Shown piece after piece: positions 9,883-24,384 of a stretch of 64,000 bases of DNA (positions are counted from its first letter, which is position 1; each line of letters starts with the position of its first letter). Below the pieces are notes generated by a model. It had not been told where the DNA came from. It searched no databases and saw only the letters and a list, made by a program, of their open reading frames with translations. Source of the DNA: Pseudarthrobacter sp. Fe7 (lineage in GTDB: Bacteria; Actinomycetota; Actinomycetes; Actinomycetales; Micrococcaceae); NCBI GenBank assembly GCA_024372495.1, contig CP099977.1:3472001-3536000 (forward strand), written 5' to 3'. The translations under genes and the position numbers were made by a program.

Positions 9883-11622
9883 TCAGGCCCGCTGCGGCAG
9901 GAGTTTTGCGTCATCCAGCAGTTCCCGGGCGTGCGCCTGTGCGGACTCGGAGTCCTCCTGGCCGGCCAGCATCCGGGCGAGCTCGCGCACCCGCTCGGGT
10001 CCGTCAAGGAGGCGGACGTCACTGGAGGTGAACCCGGTGGCGGTGCCGCCGTCGGCTCCCCGGACGGAAGTTTTGGTCACGGTGATGTGCTGGTCCGCGA
10101 AGGCGGCCACCTGCGGAAGGTGCGTGACCACCAGCACCTGGACGTGGCGGGCCAGCATGGCCAGCCGGCGTCCGATTTCGACGGCGGCGCGGCCGCCAAC
10201 GCCGGCGTCCACCTCGTCGAACACAAATGTGGGGACGGGGTCGACGGCGGCGAGCACCACTTCGATGGCGAGCATCACACGGGACAATTCACCACCTGAC
10301 GCGCCCTTGCCAAGCGGCCTGGCGGGGGCTCCGGAGTGCGGCTGCAGCAGGAAGCTGATCTCATCCGCCCCGTGCGGGCCCAGCTGCCCGGCCAGCTCGA
10401 GGTTGATCACCAGGGTGGCGTCCGCCATGGCCAGGGCCTTGAGTTCGGCGCTCACCCGCGCTGACAGGTCCTTCGCGGCTTTGGAACGGATCTTGCTGAT
10501 GGCCGCTGACTGCTTGGTCAGTTCTGCCTCGGCCCGGACCACCTCGGCGTCCAGCGCTTCGATCCGGGCGGAGTCGTCCTGCGGCTCGTCGTACCGGACA
10601 CGGGCCTTTCCGGCCCACTCCAGCACTTCGTCGATGGTGGGGGCGTATTTGCGGACCAGCTTGGCGAGGGCTGCCCGCCGGTCCTCGATCTCGGCGAGCC
10701 GTTCCGGGCCCTCGGTGTCCAGGCCGGCCTGGTAGCTGGCAAGTTCGGTGGCAATGTCATTGAGCAGGAAGCCCACCTCTGCCAGCCGGGCGGCGGCGGA
10801 GCCCAGCTCGGCATCGTGCTCGGCGACATGCTCCAACGTGCGCTTGGCGGAATCGACCAGGGTGGTGGCGTCGCCGGTTTCGCCGAAGTCCTCGGCAATG
10901 AGGGCCTGGTGCGCCGCGCTTGCCGCGATCCGCAGTTCCTCCACGTTGGCAAGCTTGACGGCCTCGGCCTTCAATAACTCGTCCTCCCCCGGCTGCGGAT
11001 CGACCTCATCGATCTCGGCGAGGGCCGCCTCCAGGGATTCGGCTTCGCGGAGCCTGTCCCGCGCGGCGCTCCGCAAGCTGTCCAGTTCGGCCTGGCTGGA
11101 CTTCCAGTGGCCGTACAACTCCTGGTACGCAGCCAACGGGGCGGCCAGGTTATCCCCCGCGAACTTGTCCAGGGCTTCCCGCTGCGCGGTGGCGCTCTTG
11201 AGCCGGATCTGGTCCGACTGGCCGTGCACCACCACCAGGGACTCGCCGATCTCGGCCAGCACGCCCACCGGCGCAGCCCGGCCGCCAAGGAACGCGCGGC
11301 TGCGGCCATCCGCACCCAGGCGACGGGCCAGGATGAGCTCAGCGCCGCCGTCGAACTCCTCGGCTTCCGCGCCGGCATCGAGGGCACGGGCAATGGCCGG
11401 GTGTCCGGCGTCGAGCTTGAGTACTGCTTCTGCCGTGGCGCTTTTCGCGCCGCTGCGTACTGCTCCGGCGTCGGAACGGGCTCCCAGCAGCAGTCCGACG
11501 GCGGTGACCACCATGGTCTTGCCGGCACCGGTTTCGCCGGTGACCACGCTCAGTCCCGGGCCGAGCGGGAGCGTCGCGTCGGTGATGACACCCAGATCGC
11601 GGATTCTCAGTTCTTCAAGCAT
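9883..11622 (-). CDS. recN: DNA repair protein RecN
   Basis: RecN is an SMC-like ATPase that acts early at double-strand breaks. The 579-residue frame has a Walker A (GETGAGKT, residues 29-36), a long central coiled-coil region (about 150-370), an ABC signature (KGASGGELSR) and a Walker B (FVFDEVDAGVGG). The ATG at 11622 gives the conserved N-terminus MLEELRIRDLGVI and starts four bases after nadK ends. The gene order tlyA-nadK-recN is classic for actinobacteria. A 206-base gap separates it from pyrG, where mycobacteria carry two extra genes. Confidence 0.95.
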   Translation of the reverse strand: MLEELRIRDLGVITDATLPLGPGLSVVTGETGAGKTMVVTAVGLLLGARSDAGAVRSGAKSATAEAVLKLDAGHPAIARALDAGAEAEEFDGGAELILARRLGADGRSRAFLGGRAAPVGVLAEIGESLVVVHGQSDQIRLKSATAQREALDKFAGDNLAAPLAAYQELYGHWKSSQAELDSLRSAARDRLREAESLEAALAEIDEVDPQPGEDELLKAEAVKLANVEELRIAASAAHQALIAEDFGETGDATTLVDSAKRTLEHVAEHDAELGSAAARLAEVGFLLNDIATELASYQAGLDTEGPERLAEIEDRRAALAKLVRKYAPTIDEVLEWAGKARVRYDEPQDDSARIEALDAEVVRAEAELTKQSAAISKIRSKAAKDLSARVSAELKALAMADATLVINLELAGQLGPHGADEISFLLQPHSGAPARPLGKGASGGELSRVMLAIEVVLAAVDPVPTFVFDEVDAGVGGRAAVEIGRRLAMLARHVQVLVVTHLPQVAAFADQHITVTKTSVRGADGGTATGFTSSDVRLLDGPERVRELARMLAGQEDSESAQAHARELLDDAKLLPQRA

Positions 11623-11626
11623 GGTT

Positions 11627-12652
11627 TCACTTCGCAGTCGACGGATCGGGTTCGCTGCCGGGGTTCTCCGCATGCGGTACCGGCAGCGGCGGCATGGGCC
11701 GGGGCGTCCGCACAATGGGGATGGGGCCGGTATGCACGGCATCGGACTTGGGCACCGGACCTCGCCAGCCATGGATGGGCAGCTGGAATTTGCGGACCAG
11801 GCGGGCGGAGAACGGTGTCTGGTGGGTTCGGGCCAGCCGGACGGGGGTAGCGGACTTGGTGACCTCCACACGGGCGCCGGGAGGCAGGTCCACCGAGCGG
11901 CGGCCGTCGCACCAGAGCACGCCCTGGGCATCGGTCCGGCCCAGCACCTCGACGGCAAGTTTTGACCGGGGCGAGACGACGAGGGGCTTGGCGAAGAGCG
12001 CGTGGGCGCTGATGGGCACGATGACCAGGGCCTCCACCTCCGGCCAGACCACCGGGCCGCCTGCAGAGAAAGCATAGGCCGTGGACCCGGTGGGGGTGGC
12101 CAGCACGATGCCGTCAGAGCCGAAGGACGTCAACGGCCGCTCGTCCACCTCGGTCACTACTTCCAGCATCCGTTCGCGGTTGGCCTTCTCGATGGCGGCC
12201 TCGTTCAGCGCCCAGGTGTGCCAGATCTTTTGTCCCTTGACCCACACCTGGACATCGATGGTCATCCGCTCCTCAACCGTGTATTCACGGCTGGCGATCC
12301 ATTCGACAGTCTGGGCCAGGTCCGCCCGCTCACTTTCGGCCAGGAAACCCACATGTCCCAGGTTGACGCCCAGGAGCGGCACGTCCACTTCGCGGACCAG
12401 TTCGGCGGCCCGGAGGATAGTTCCGTCGCCGCCAAGGACCATGACCAGTTCCACGTCGGGCAGCTGGACATGGTCGTGGAGCACCTCCACCGGGTGCGCC
12501 AGATGTCCGAAGAACCGTTCCATGTCCCCCAGCTCGGAGTCCTGCATCACGGAGACCATTCCCGAAGCATGCAGCAGGGCGCAAGCTTCCCAGGCGGCTT
12601 TCAGTGACTCCTCGCGGCCGGTGTGGGCAAGGACCAGTACACGCCTGCTCAT
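11627..12652 (-). CDS. nadK: NAD kinase
   Basis: This enzyme phosphorylates NAD to NADP using ATP or polyphosphate in the cytosol. The 341-residue protein has the GGDGT nucleotide motif at residues 74-78, NLGHVGFLAE after it, and the conserved TPTGSTAYAFSAGGPV segment. The C-terminal 40 residues are proline-rich and longer than in most homologues. It sits between tlyA (13-base gap) and recN (4-base gap), so these are one transcription unit. Confidence 0.95.
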   Translation of the reverse strand: MSRRVLVLAHTGREESLKAAWEACALLHASGMVSVMQDSELGDMERFFGHLAHPVEVLHDHVQLPDVELVMVLGGDGTILRAAELVREVDVPLLGVNLGHVGFLAESERADLAQTVEWIASREYTVEERMTIDVQVWVKGQKIWHTWALNEAAIEKANRERMLEVVTEVDERPLTSFGSDGIVLATPTGSTAYAFSAGGPVVWPEVEALVIVPISAHALFAKPLVVSPRSKLAVEVLGRTDAQGVLWCDGRRSVDLPPGARVEVTKSATPVRLARTHQTPFSARLVRKFQLPIHGWRGPVPKSDAVHTGPIPIVRTPRPMPPLPVPHAENPGSEPDPSTAK

Positions 12653-12665
12653 CAGGTTCCGCTCT

Positions 12666-13482
12666 CTAGTGGTTCTGCCAGATTTGTCCGAGCAAGGCAG
12701 CGGCTGCTGCCTCCCGCTCTTCGATCTTAGGCAAGTCTTGGGTGATCCTGCGTTTTATCCACAGGAAGTATTCAACGTTTCCGTCCTGGCCGGGCAACGG
12801 ACTGACCGCCAACCCGCACAGGTCCAGGCCGGCGTAGAGCGCTGCCCTGGCCACCTTCTCCACGGCCATCCGGCGTTCGCGCTCCGACGTGACCACGCCA
12901 GTGCGGCCCAGGCGGTCCTTGCCGATCTCGAACTGCGGCTTGACCATCAACACCAGGTCGCCGCCCGGTTCGGTGCAGTCCGCCAGCGGCTGCACCACGA
13001 GGGTAAGGGAGATGAAGGACAGGTCCGCGACAGTCAACGCAGCGGGGCCGCCGATGTCGGCCGGCGCCATGTACCTGACGTTCATCCCTTCGTGGACGTT
13101 CACACGCGGATCGCTGCGGAGGTGCGGCACCAGCCTGGCCGTGCCCGACGTCGACCGCCACCACGTGCGCGGCGCCCCGCCGAAGGAGGACGTCGGTGAA
13201 GCCGCCGGTGGAGGCACCGGCGTCCAGGCACCTTTTGCCCAGGGCCGATACGTCCGGGAAGGCATCCAGGGCGCCGGCCAGCTTGTGCCCTGCCCGGCTG
13301 GCATAAGTGTCCTGGTCATCGTGTTCGACGGCCAGGTCCCGGTTGTCGTCAACCTGCAGGGAGGCCTTGGCGAGGACATGGCCGCCGGAGCTGACCTTGC
13401 CCTCGGCGATGAGCGAGGCGGCGTGGGTCCGTGACCTGGCGAGTCCGCGGGCGACCAGTGCCTGGTCGAGGCGCACCGGCAT
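12666..13482 (-). CDS. tlyA: TlyA rRNA 2'-O-methyltransferase, frame broken once at an AGCT site
   Basis: TlyA-family enzymes 2'-O-methylate 16S and 23S rRNA, and in mycobacteria their loss gives capreomycin resistance. The N-terminus MPVRLDQALVARGL is an S4 RNA-binding domain. The FtsJ-type methyltransferase follows, with the SAM loop LDAGASTGGFTDVLL, VADLSFISL and LVMVKPQFE. An extra base at 13132-13136 (CAGCCTGG) shifts the frame after VDVGHGQ; corrected length is 271 residues. The ATG is probably overlapped by the stop of the small gene upstream. Only 13 bases separate its stop from the nadK start. Confidence 0.87.
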
Positions 13483-13733
13483 CAGGCTCCCCGCCAGCCG
13501 GGTCACTGTTCGTGGGATGGCTGTCCGCGGTGTCGCTGTTGAGGGCGGCCAGCAGATCGTCGTGGAGCCTCGTTGTAGACGGTTTCGTGGTCCGCTGCCG
13601 GAAGCCCGGGCAGGTCGCGCAGCCTGGCGATAGCCTGCGCCACCTGCGGATCGGTGATGTCCTGCCCGGCGGCCTGCGGCCATTCAGGGGCTGGCTGGGC
13701 TGACGCGTGGTCCGGTTCGATCAGCTCGGTCAT
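13482..13733 (-). CDS. small conserved protein upstream of tlyA (Rv1693-like position), two indels
   Basis: A small protein starts at ATG 13733 with MTELIEPDHASAQPAPEW and continues with TDPQVAQAIARLRDLPGLP. The frame appears to end in an unrelated tail, but correcting GAGCCTCG at 13566-13570 restores VYNELHDDLLAALNSDTAD. Restoring one lost G in the run at 13489-13492 then ends it at a TGA that shares its A with the tlyA ATG. This gives 83 residues, a multiple of three, and a canonical TGATG coupling. No function is known to me. A small hypothetical gene stands at the same place in Mycobacterium. The first 45 residues are certain; the C-terminal reconstruction is inference. Confidence 0.6.
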
Positions 13734-13742
13734 AGGACCAGT

Positions 13743-14733
13743 CTAGTGATCCAGCCACACCAGTTTGGGCGCCTGTGGGCTTGCCGCGTCCGGTGTACCG
13801 GCCCACCATGCCGCGCACGCCGCGCGCCAGGAGTCGAGGTGGTCCCGGCTGCCAATGATGCCCACGGCTCCGTTGGCCACGCGCGCCGTTGACTGGCCGC
13901 AGGTGTAGGTGCCGTCGTCGTGCGTTACCTCCGGGTACGGGCGGTGCAGGTCCGTGAGGTTTTCGATGATGTAGTCGGGGCGCTCCGCAGCCCGGGCCGC
14001 CAGGATTGTCTCGCGCGTGTCGACGCCGGTCAGCACAGCCACGGTGGCGAACCCGGCGTTGTTGCCGCCCAGGATGTCCGTGTCCAGCCGGTCGCCCACC
14101 ACCAGGGGACGCTCGGCCCCCAGGCGCTTGGCAGCCGAATGGAACAGCGGCGCCTCCGGTTTTCCCGCGACTTTGGGCTGCTGGCCGGTGGCAGCGGCAA
14201 CCGCGGCAACCAGGGTGCCGTTTCCCGGGGCGATGCCGCGCGCCTGGGGAATGGACATGTCCGTGTTGGTGGCCACCCAGAGGGCGCCGGCGTTCACCAC
14301 GTACGTGGCTTCCGCCAGGTCCTTCCAGCCAATGGCTGGGCTGAACCCCTGGACCACGGCCACCGGGTCCTCATCCTGGCCGGCCACGGGGACCAGGCCT
14401 GCGAGCTCAATTTCCTGGGCGAGTGCCGGACTTCCGGTGATGAGGACCCGTGACCCGGGTGCCAGCATCGAGGCGAGCAGGCTCGGCCGCCGCCTGGGAA
14501 GAACTGACCACCTGGTTATCAGCTGCGGGTGCACCAAGCTCACGGAGGTGTGCTGCCACGTCCGCCGGTGAGCGGGAGGCGTTGTTGGTGACATAGCCCA
14601 GGCCGATGCCCAGCCCCGAAAGCTGCTGCAGTGACTCAACAGCGCCAGGGATGGCGTTCGGCCCGGCGTAGACCACGCCGTCCAGATCGGCGAGGAGCGC
14701 GTCGAAACGGGAAACCAGGGACTCGTCGCTCAT
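13743..14733 (-). CDS. HAD-IIA sugar-phosphatase-like hydrolase, frame broken once at an AGCT site
   Basis: This is a NagD/pyridoxal-phosphatase-like HAD phosphatase. DLDGVVYAG carries the nucleophile aspartate, followed by LGYVTNNASRSP (motif II threonine), GKPEAPLF (motif III lysine) and VVGDRLDTDILGGNNAG (motif IV). An extra base at 14479-14483 (AGGCT) breaks it after SSSQAAAE; correction gives 329 residues. The C-terminal 60 residues form an extension beyond the HAD core. It starts 6 bases after the arginine-rich TPR gene and ends 9 bases before the small tlyA-linked gene. A HAD gene at this spot is conserved in actinobacteria. The true substrate is unknown. Confidence 0.83.
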
Positions 14734-14739
14734 GGATGT

Positions 14740-16708
14740 TCAGTCTTCCCGGCGGTTTTCATCGTGGTCGGTGCCTTCGTTGTCCTCAGCAGCGGCGTCA
14801 TCCGCAGGCGTGGAATCGAGCCTCGTCGTGTTCCACCGAGTCCTGGTCCGATTCTTCGTCGTCGGAGACGAAGTAGTCGGCGTCCTGGTCGTCGATGCTG
14901 CTGTCCTGCGAGGACTTTGCTTCGGTGGCGCGGGAGCTTTCTGCCGCTACCTGCGTGGAGCCTTCAGCGGGGATTTCAGCTTCCGGGCCCTTGGCGGCCC
15001 GGTCCAGCATCCTGCGGCGTTCGGCCTCTTCCCGGGCTTCCTCTTCCTCGTCCCAGCCGAGGTCGATGATGTCGGGTTCCTCGTCCGTCCCCAGGCCCAG
15101 GGCGTTCTCTGCCACCACGGCCTGCCGGCCCCACTTTTGCGACTCATCTTCGCGTCCCACCGCAGCCAGGGCGTCGGCGTAGGCACGGAAGAGGCGCGGG
15201 CTGTAGGAGAACGCACGGTTGATGTCCAGCTGCGGGATTTCGAGTTCGGCTACTGCCGCATCCAGCTGGTCGAGGTCAGTGCGTGCACCAGCCGCAACGA
15301 TTGCCAGTTCCACTTTTCCGGGAGCGTCCAGGTCCTTGGCTTCCTCCGAGCGCGCCACATCAAGGGCCCGGTCAGGGCGTCCCAGGCCACGCTCGCAGTC
15401 GGCCATCACGGGGAGGTGGACGTTGGAACCGCTGATCCGGCGGTAAGTGCGGAACTCGCGGAGCGCCTCACCGTAGTGGCCGGCAGCGTAGGCGGTAAGG
15501 CCCACCGCTTCACGGACAGCAGCGAGCCGTCCGCCACGGCGGCTGGCAGCGAGTGCGTGCTGGAAGGCAAGTTCCGGCTCATCATCGATGAGCCGGCCGG
15601 CCATCACCAGGTGGCGGGCAACCCACTCTGCGCTCTTGGCTTCGAGGGTCTTGATCTGGTGCTGCGTGGCGCGGTCCAGTTCCTTGCCCGTAACGTCCTC
15701 GTCGATCTCGGGCGAGCGTTCCCGGTCAGGCCGGTTGGCGCTGCGGAGGTCTGCGGCGTTAGGCACGCGGACAGGACGGTCCTCCTGGCGATCGCGGCCA
15801 AAGCCGCGCGGGCCGGAGCCGCCGCGACCGGACTCGGCGCGGGAGTCATCGCGGTCGAAACTGCGCGGTGCCCGGTCCTGCCGGTCACCGAACGGCCTGC
15901 GGTTCTCGCCACCGCCGGCACCGCCACCAAAACCACGGCGGTCACCCTCACCATCACGGCGCGGACGGTCGCCGAAAGGCTTACGATCACGATCACCAAA
16001 CTGGCGACGGTCGCCTTCACCGTCGCGGCGCGGACGGTCGCCGAAAGGCTTACGATCACGATCACCAAACTGGCGACGGTCGCCTTCACCGTCGCGGCGC
16101 GGACGGTCGCCGAAAGGCTTGCGGTCACGATCACCGAACGGCTTACGCTCGCCACCGCCGGCACCGCCACCAAAACCACGGCGGTCACCCTCACCATCAC
16201 GGCGCGGACGGTCGCCGAAAGGCTTACGATCACCAAACTGGCGACGGTCCCCTTCACCGTCGCGGCGCGGACGATCACCGAACGGCTTACGATCACGATC
16301 ACCAAACTGGCGACGGTCCCCTTCGCCATCACGGCGCGGACGATCACCGAAAGGCTTGCGGTCACGATCACCGAACGGCTTACGCTCACCACCGCCGGCC
16401 CCGCCACCAAAACCACGGCGGTCACCCTCACCCTCACGGCGCGGACGATCACCGAACGGCTTACGATCACGATCACCAAACTGGCGACGGTCCCCTTCGC
16501 CATCACGACGCGGACGATCACCGTAAGGCTTGCGGTCACGATCACCGAACGGCTTACGCTCACCACCGCCGGCAGAGCCTTCACGCGAGAAGTTGTTGCC
16601 CTCGCGATCGGACCGGGACCGGAATCCGCGGGGGTCTCCGCCGGAATTGTTGTTGCCGCGGAACGCGCCACGGTCGTTGCCGCGGTTGCCACCGTTGTGC
16701 TCGGCCAT
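14740..16708 (-). CDS. arginine/glycine-rich repeat protein with TPR-like domain, frame broken near the 3' end
   Basis: The corrected 655-residue protein has three parts. An N-terminal disordered region (about 1-305) is built of tandem GDRDRKPFGDRPRR/DGEGDRR repeats interrupted by GFGGGAGGGE linkers. A helical TPR-like domain follows (about 330-540, with LAFQHALAASRR, TAYAAGHYGEALREFRTYRR and RAFSYSPRLFRAYADALAAVG). The tail is very acidic. The frame seems to end at 14798, but correcting CGAGCCTCG at 14819-14823 extends it to a TGA at 14740, six bases before the HAD gene. ATG 16708 follows AGGAGGA. RGG-like arms usually bind RNA, and the site next to tlyA and the rRNA operon hints at ribosome biology. 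That is inference. Confidence 0.75.
15905..16575 (-). repeat. tandem repeats coding for the Arg/Gly arm
   Basis: This stretch consists of about ten near-identical units of 69 bases (23 residues), arranged in three larger blocks that each restart with a GGGAGGGE(R/N) linker. Some units are shortened by two to four codons (QFGDRKPF against QFGDRDRKPF). Such an array is prone to unequal exchange and to collapse in assembly, so copy number may be wrong here. Confidence 0.85.
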
Positions 16709-17000
16709 ATGGATTCCTCCTGTTGTGAGCCGACCACTGGCGCAACTGCAGCCGCTCGTTTCGTTTCCTACGCAACCCGAAATCAAGCGCTTCGAAGTCC
16801 GTACATCTTCATCAATTCTAGTGGAGCCACCAAATCCCCCGGCACAGTGGGAGCCCAGGGGGCGGTATCGTGGCCATCTTCACAATGAACAGGCCTCCGT
16901 CGCCTCTCCCGGGCCGGTTTCCCAACACGGCGTCATCAGGTCCTGCGGGTTTCACCGGGGGTTTGCCTGGGGGTGTGACCCCGGTTTGGGTGGTTAAGTG
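16709..17000. other. intergenic region upstream of the Arg-rich gene
   Basis: No gene is seen here. It must hold the leftward promoter for the arginine-rich TPR gene. A possible -10 box TAGAAT reads leftward at 16815-16820, but no good -35 box is seen at the right distance. The rRNA terminator lies at its far end. Confidence 0.4.
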
Positions 17001-17033
17001 GTAGGGCCCTGACAGTCCTTGTCAGGGCCCTAC
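17001..17033 (-). terminator. rRNA operon terminator
   Basis: A perfect 14-base stem GTAGGGCCCTGACA (17001-17014) pairs with 17020-17033 around a five-base loop. It stands about ten bases beyond the 3' end of 5S rRNA. There is no long T tract, but the stem is very strong and well placed to end the leftward rRNA transcript. Confidence 0.75.
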
Positions 17034-17043
17034 GTTAATGTGT

Positions 17044-17161
17044 GTCCGGCGGTGACCTACTCTCCCACACCCTCCCGGGTGCAGTACCATCGGCGCTGTG
17101 GGTCTTAGCTTCCGGGTTCGGAATGGGACCGGGCGTTTCCCCCACGCTATGACCGCCGTAA
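17044..17161 (-). rRNA. rrf: 5S rRNA
   Basis: Read leftward, the sequence starts TTACGGCGGTCATAGCG and ends near CACCGCCGGACAC. It contains the usual 5S core CCCATTCCGAACCCGGAAG and GGGAGAGTAGG. The size of about 118 bases fits. Ends are set by complementarity of the terminal stem (ACGGCGGT with ACCGCCG). Confidence 0.93.
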
Positions 17162-17345
17162 CCCTTGTACCCGGCCGTCCCCGGGGCTGGTGCCGCGGGG
17201 GTGGCGGGAAATCTTGTGTGGTTACAACATTGTGGTGTTGTTATTCAGTTGTTGGTTTCCGTGACCAGGGGACAACCCGGCTGGGTTGTTGGTTGGGAAC
17301 CACATAGTGGACGCAAGCAGAATTTTGTATGTTTCTGTGTGGTGT
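17162..17345 (-). other. 23S-5S spacer carrying the 3' arm of the 23S processing stem
   Basis: This 184-base spacer has no tRNA. Around 17295-17325 it contains CCACATAGTGGACGCAAGC. In the transcript its complement lies just after 23S and can pair with the TAGTGGACGCGAGCATC element before 23S at 20593-20622. Together they form the long stalk normally cut by RNase III. Confidence 0.65.
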
Positions 17346-22540
<5,195 letters not shown>

Positions 22541-22730
22541 GTAAAAACAAAAACAGACACAACCAAGAACCACGGAAACAACGCGGAACCAGGCTGCACA
22601 AAATCTGAAACCAGCTAAAAACACCATGCCAACCACGGGGTGGCGGCACAGCACAATCAACCAATCACATAACATAATCGGTATCAACAAACTTGGCACA
22701 CTATTGAGTTCTCAAACAACAGACACATTC
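22541..22730 (-). promoter_or_regulatory. rRNA leader with antitermination/processing box
   Basis: Upstream of 16S the transcript carries TTTGAGAACTCAATAGTG, at 22692-22715 on the reverse strand. This is the box found in many actinobacterial rRNA leaders. Directly after it, TGTGCCAAGTTTGTTGATAC (22681-22700) can pair with an arm in the 16S-23S spacer to form the 16S processing stem. No open frame here is credible. Confidence 0.65.
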
Positions 22731-22791
22731 GAATATTCCCGGAATTAATTCAGAAGAATTTTTTTCCGTATTTCTTCGCTGCGATGTTTTT

Positions 22792-22821
22792 ATCTTATTT
22801 CATTCATGTTCACTTTTGCAA
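22792..22821 (-). promoter_or_regulatory. rrnP1: candidate rRNA promoter
   Basis: Reading leftward, TTGCAA (22816-22821) and TAAGAT (22792-22797) are separated by 18 bases in an AT-rich stretch that stands out sharply from the GC-rich surroundings. They lie about 250 bases upstream of 16S. This is the best-looking sigma-70-type pair in the region; further promoters upstream are possible. Confidence 0.55.
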
Positions 22822-22974
22822 ATCCGGTTATTCTCCCGGAATCCACCCTGTGAAACGAATCCGCCCAGCAAAATAGAAAGCAATTCCATCAAATCCACGC
22901 GGGGCGCGGTAAGAATTGCTTCTCATCTTTTGGGGGTTTGTCACCACTCAGCGGCGGCGACTCAGAAAACAATA

Positions 22975-23017
22975 CACGCCCCCCAGCAGCCGTGCAAATC
23001 GGCTGCCGAAGGGCGTG
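22975..23017 (-). terminator. tyrS terminator
   Basis: Just after the tyrS stop, CACGCCCTTCGGCAGCCG (23000-23017 on the reverse strand) pairs with CGGCTGCTGGGGGGCGTG around a seven-base loop. TATTGTTTT follows as a T-rich tail. This is a good intrinsic terminator and separates tyrS from the rRNA promoter region. Confidence 0.8.
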
Positions 23018-23036
23018 AATGCAGGACCCTGGGGTG

Positions 23037-24350
23037 CTAGGGAACCAGCACCTCAACCGTGGCCAGGTTCTTCTTACCCCTGCGCAGGAGGAGGTACTGG
23101 CCGTGCAGGAGCTCCGACTCGGAGATCACTGCCTCGGGGTCTGACACCTTCTCGTTGTTGACGTACGCTCCGCCTTCACCGACGGTCCGCCGCGCGGCCG
23201 ATTTGCTTTCGGAAAGACCGGAGGCCACCAGCAGGTCCACGATTCCCATTCCATCCACCTGCACAGTGGTGGAAGGAAGTTCGGAGGTGGCTGCCTGCAG
23301 GGTTGCCTTATCCAGTACGGTCAGGTCCCCATTGCCGAACAAGGCTGCCGAGGCGGCAATCACCTTTTCGGTGGCTTCCACGCCGTGCACCAGTGAGGTC
23401 ACTTCGAAGGCGAGCTTCCGCTGCCCTTCCCTGGCGAATGGACGCTCAGCCACCGACACGGCAATCTCTTCGATCTGGGCTCGCGACAGGAACGTGAATA
23501 CCTTGAGCCGGTCCACCACATCGGCGTCGGCCGTATTGAGCCAGAACTGGTAGAACGCGTACGGGCTGCACATGCCGGCATCGAGCCAAATGGCATTGCC
23601 CTCGCTCTTGCCGAACTTGGTTCCGTCGGAGTTGGTGATGAGCGGCGTGCCGAGGGCATGGACGCTCTTGCCCTCCACCTTGCGGATCAGTTCCGTACCG
23701 CTGGTGAGGTTGCCCCACTGGTCCGAGCCGCCCGTCTGCAGTACGCAGCCGTAGTCGCGGTAGAGCTGGAGGTAGTCCATGCCCTGCAGGATCTGGTAGC
23801 TGAACTCGGTGTAGCTGATGCCTTCATCCGAGTTCAGCCGGGATGCCACGGCGTCCTTGCGCAACATGGTGCCCACCCGGAAATGCTTTCCTACCTCACG
23901 CAGGAAATCGATGGCGCTCAGCGGCGCCGTCCAGTCCAGGTTGTTCACCATTTTGGCGGCGTTGTCCCCCTCGAAGCTGAGGAAGCGCTGCACCTGGGCC
24001 TGGAGGTAGCCAACCCACTCCGCAACCGTGTCCTTGGTGTTCAACGTGCGTTCCGCCGTCGGACGCGGGTCCCCAATCATGCCGGTGGACCCGCCCACCA
24101 GGCCGAGGGGCTTGTGCCCTGCCAGCTGAAGCCGCCGCATGACCAGCAGCTGGACCAGGTTGCCCAGGTGCAGGCTCGGCGCGGTGGGGTCGAAGCCGCA
24201 ATAGTACGTGACCGGCCCGTTGGCGAGGAGTTTTTCAAGCTCTGCTTCGTCGGTGGAAACATGGACCAGCCCACGCCACTTCAGTTCCTGCCAAATGTTG
24301 GCGAAAGTGGGGTCATTGCGCTGCGGTTCGAGGTTGTTCAGTTCTGGCAC
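23037..24350 (-). CDS. tyrS: tyrosyl-tRNA synthetase
   Basis: This class I synthetase charges tRNA-Tyr. The protein has 437 residues from the GTG at 24350, the usual bacterial TyrS length. A HIGH-like HLGN motif follows the tyrosine-binding YYCGFDPTAPSLHLGN, the KMSKS-like loop is KFGKS, and a C-terminal S4 RNA-binding domain ends the protein. GTG is chosen because AGGAAG precedes it and VPELNNLEPQRNDP starts the conserved part; an upstream in-frame ATG is possible. The gene is intact. Confidence 0.94.
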   Translation of the reverse strand: MPELNNLEPQRNDPTFANIWQELKWRGLVHVSTDEAELEKLLANGPVTYYCGFDPTAPSLHLGNLVQLLVMRRLQLAGHKPLGLVGGSTGMIGDPRPTAERTLNTKDTVAEWVGYLQAQVQRFLSFEGDNAAKMVNNLDWTAPLSAIDFLREVGKHFRVGTMLRKDAVASRLNSDEGISYTEFSYQILQGMDYLQLYRDYGCVLQTGGSDQWGNLTSGTELIRKVEGKSVHALGTPLITNSDGTKFGKSEGNAIWLDAGMCSPYAFYQFWLNTADADVVDRLKVFTFLSRAQIEEIAVSVAERPFAREGQRKLAFEVTSLVHGVEATEKVIAASAALFGNGDLTVLDKATLQAATSELPSTTVQVDGMGIVDLLVASGLSESKSAARRTVGEGGAYVNNEKVSDPEAVISESELLHGQYLLLRRGKKNLATVEVLVP

Positions 24351-24384
24351 GCTTCCTAAGTTAGCAGTAACGCCGATGGCCCTG

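Noticed and set aside
15905..16575. CRISPR array
   Set aside because: The repeats are in frame, have no unique spacers and encode a regular Arg/Gly protein arm. No cas genes are nearby.
15604..16737. Long second open frame opposite and within the Arg-rich gene
   Set aside because: It arises from the periodic repeat and has a low-complexity V/S/R translation with no ribosome site.
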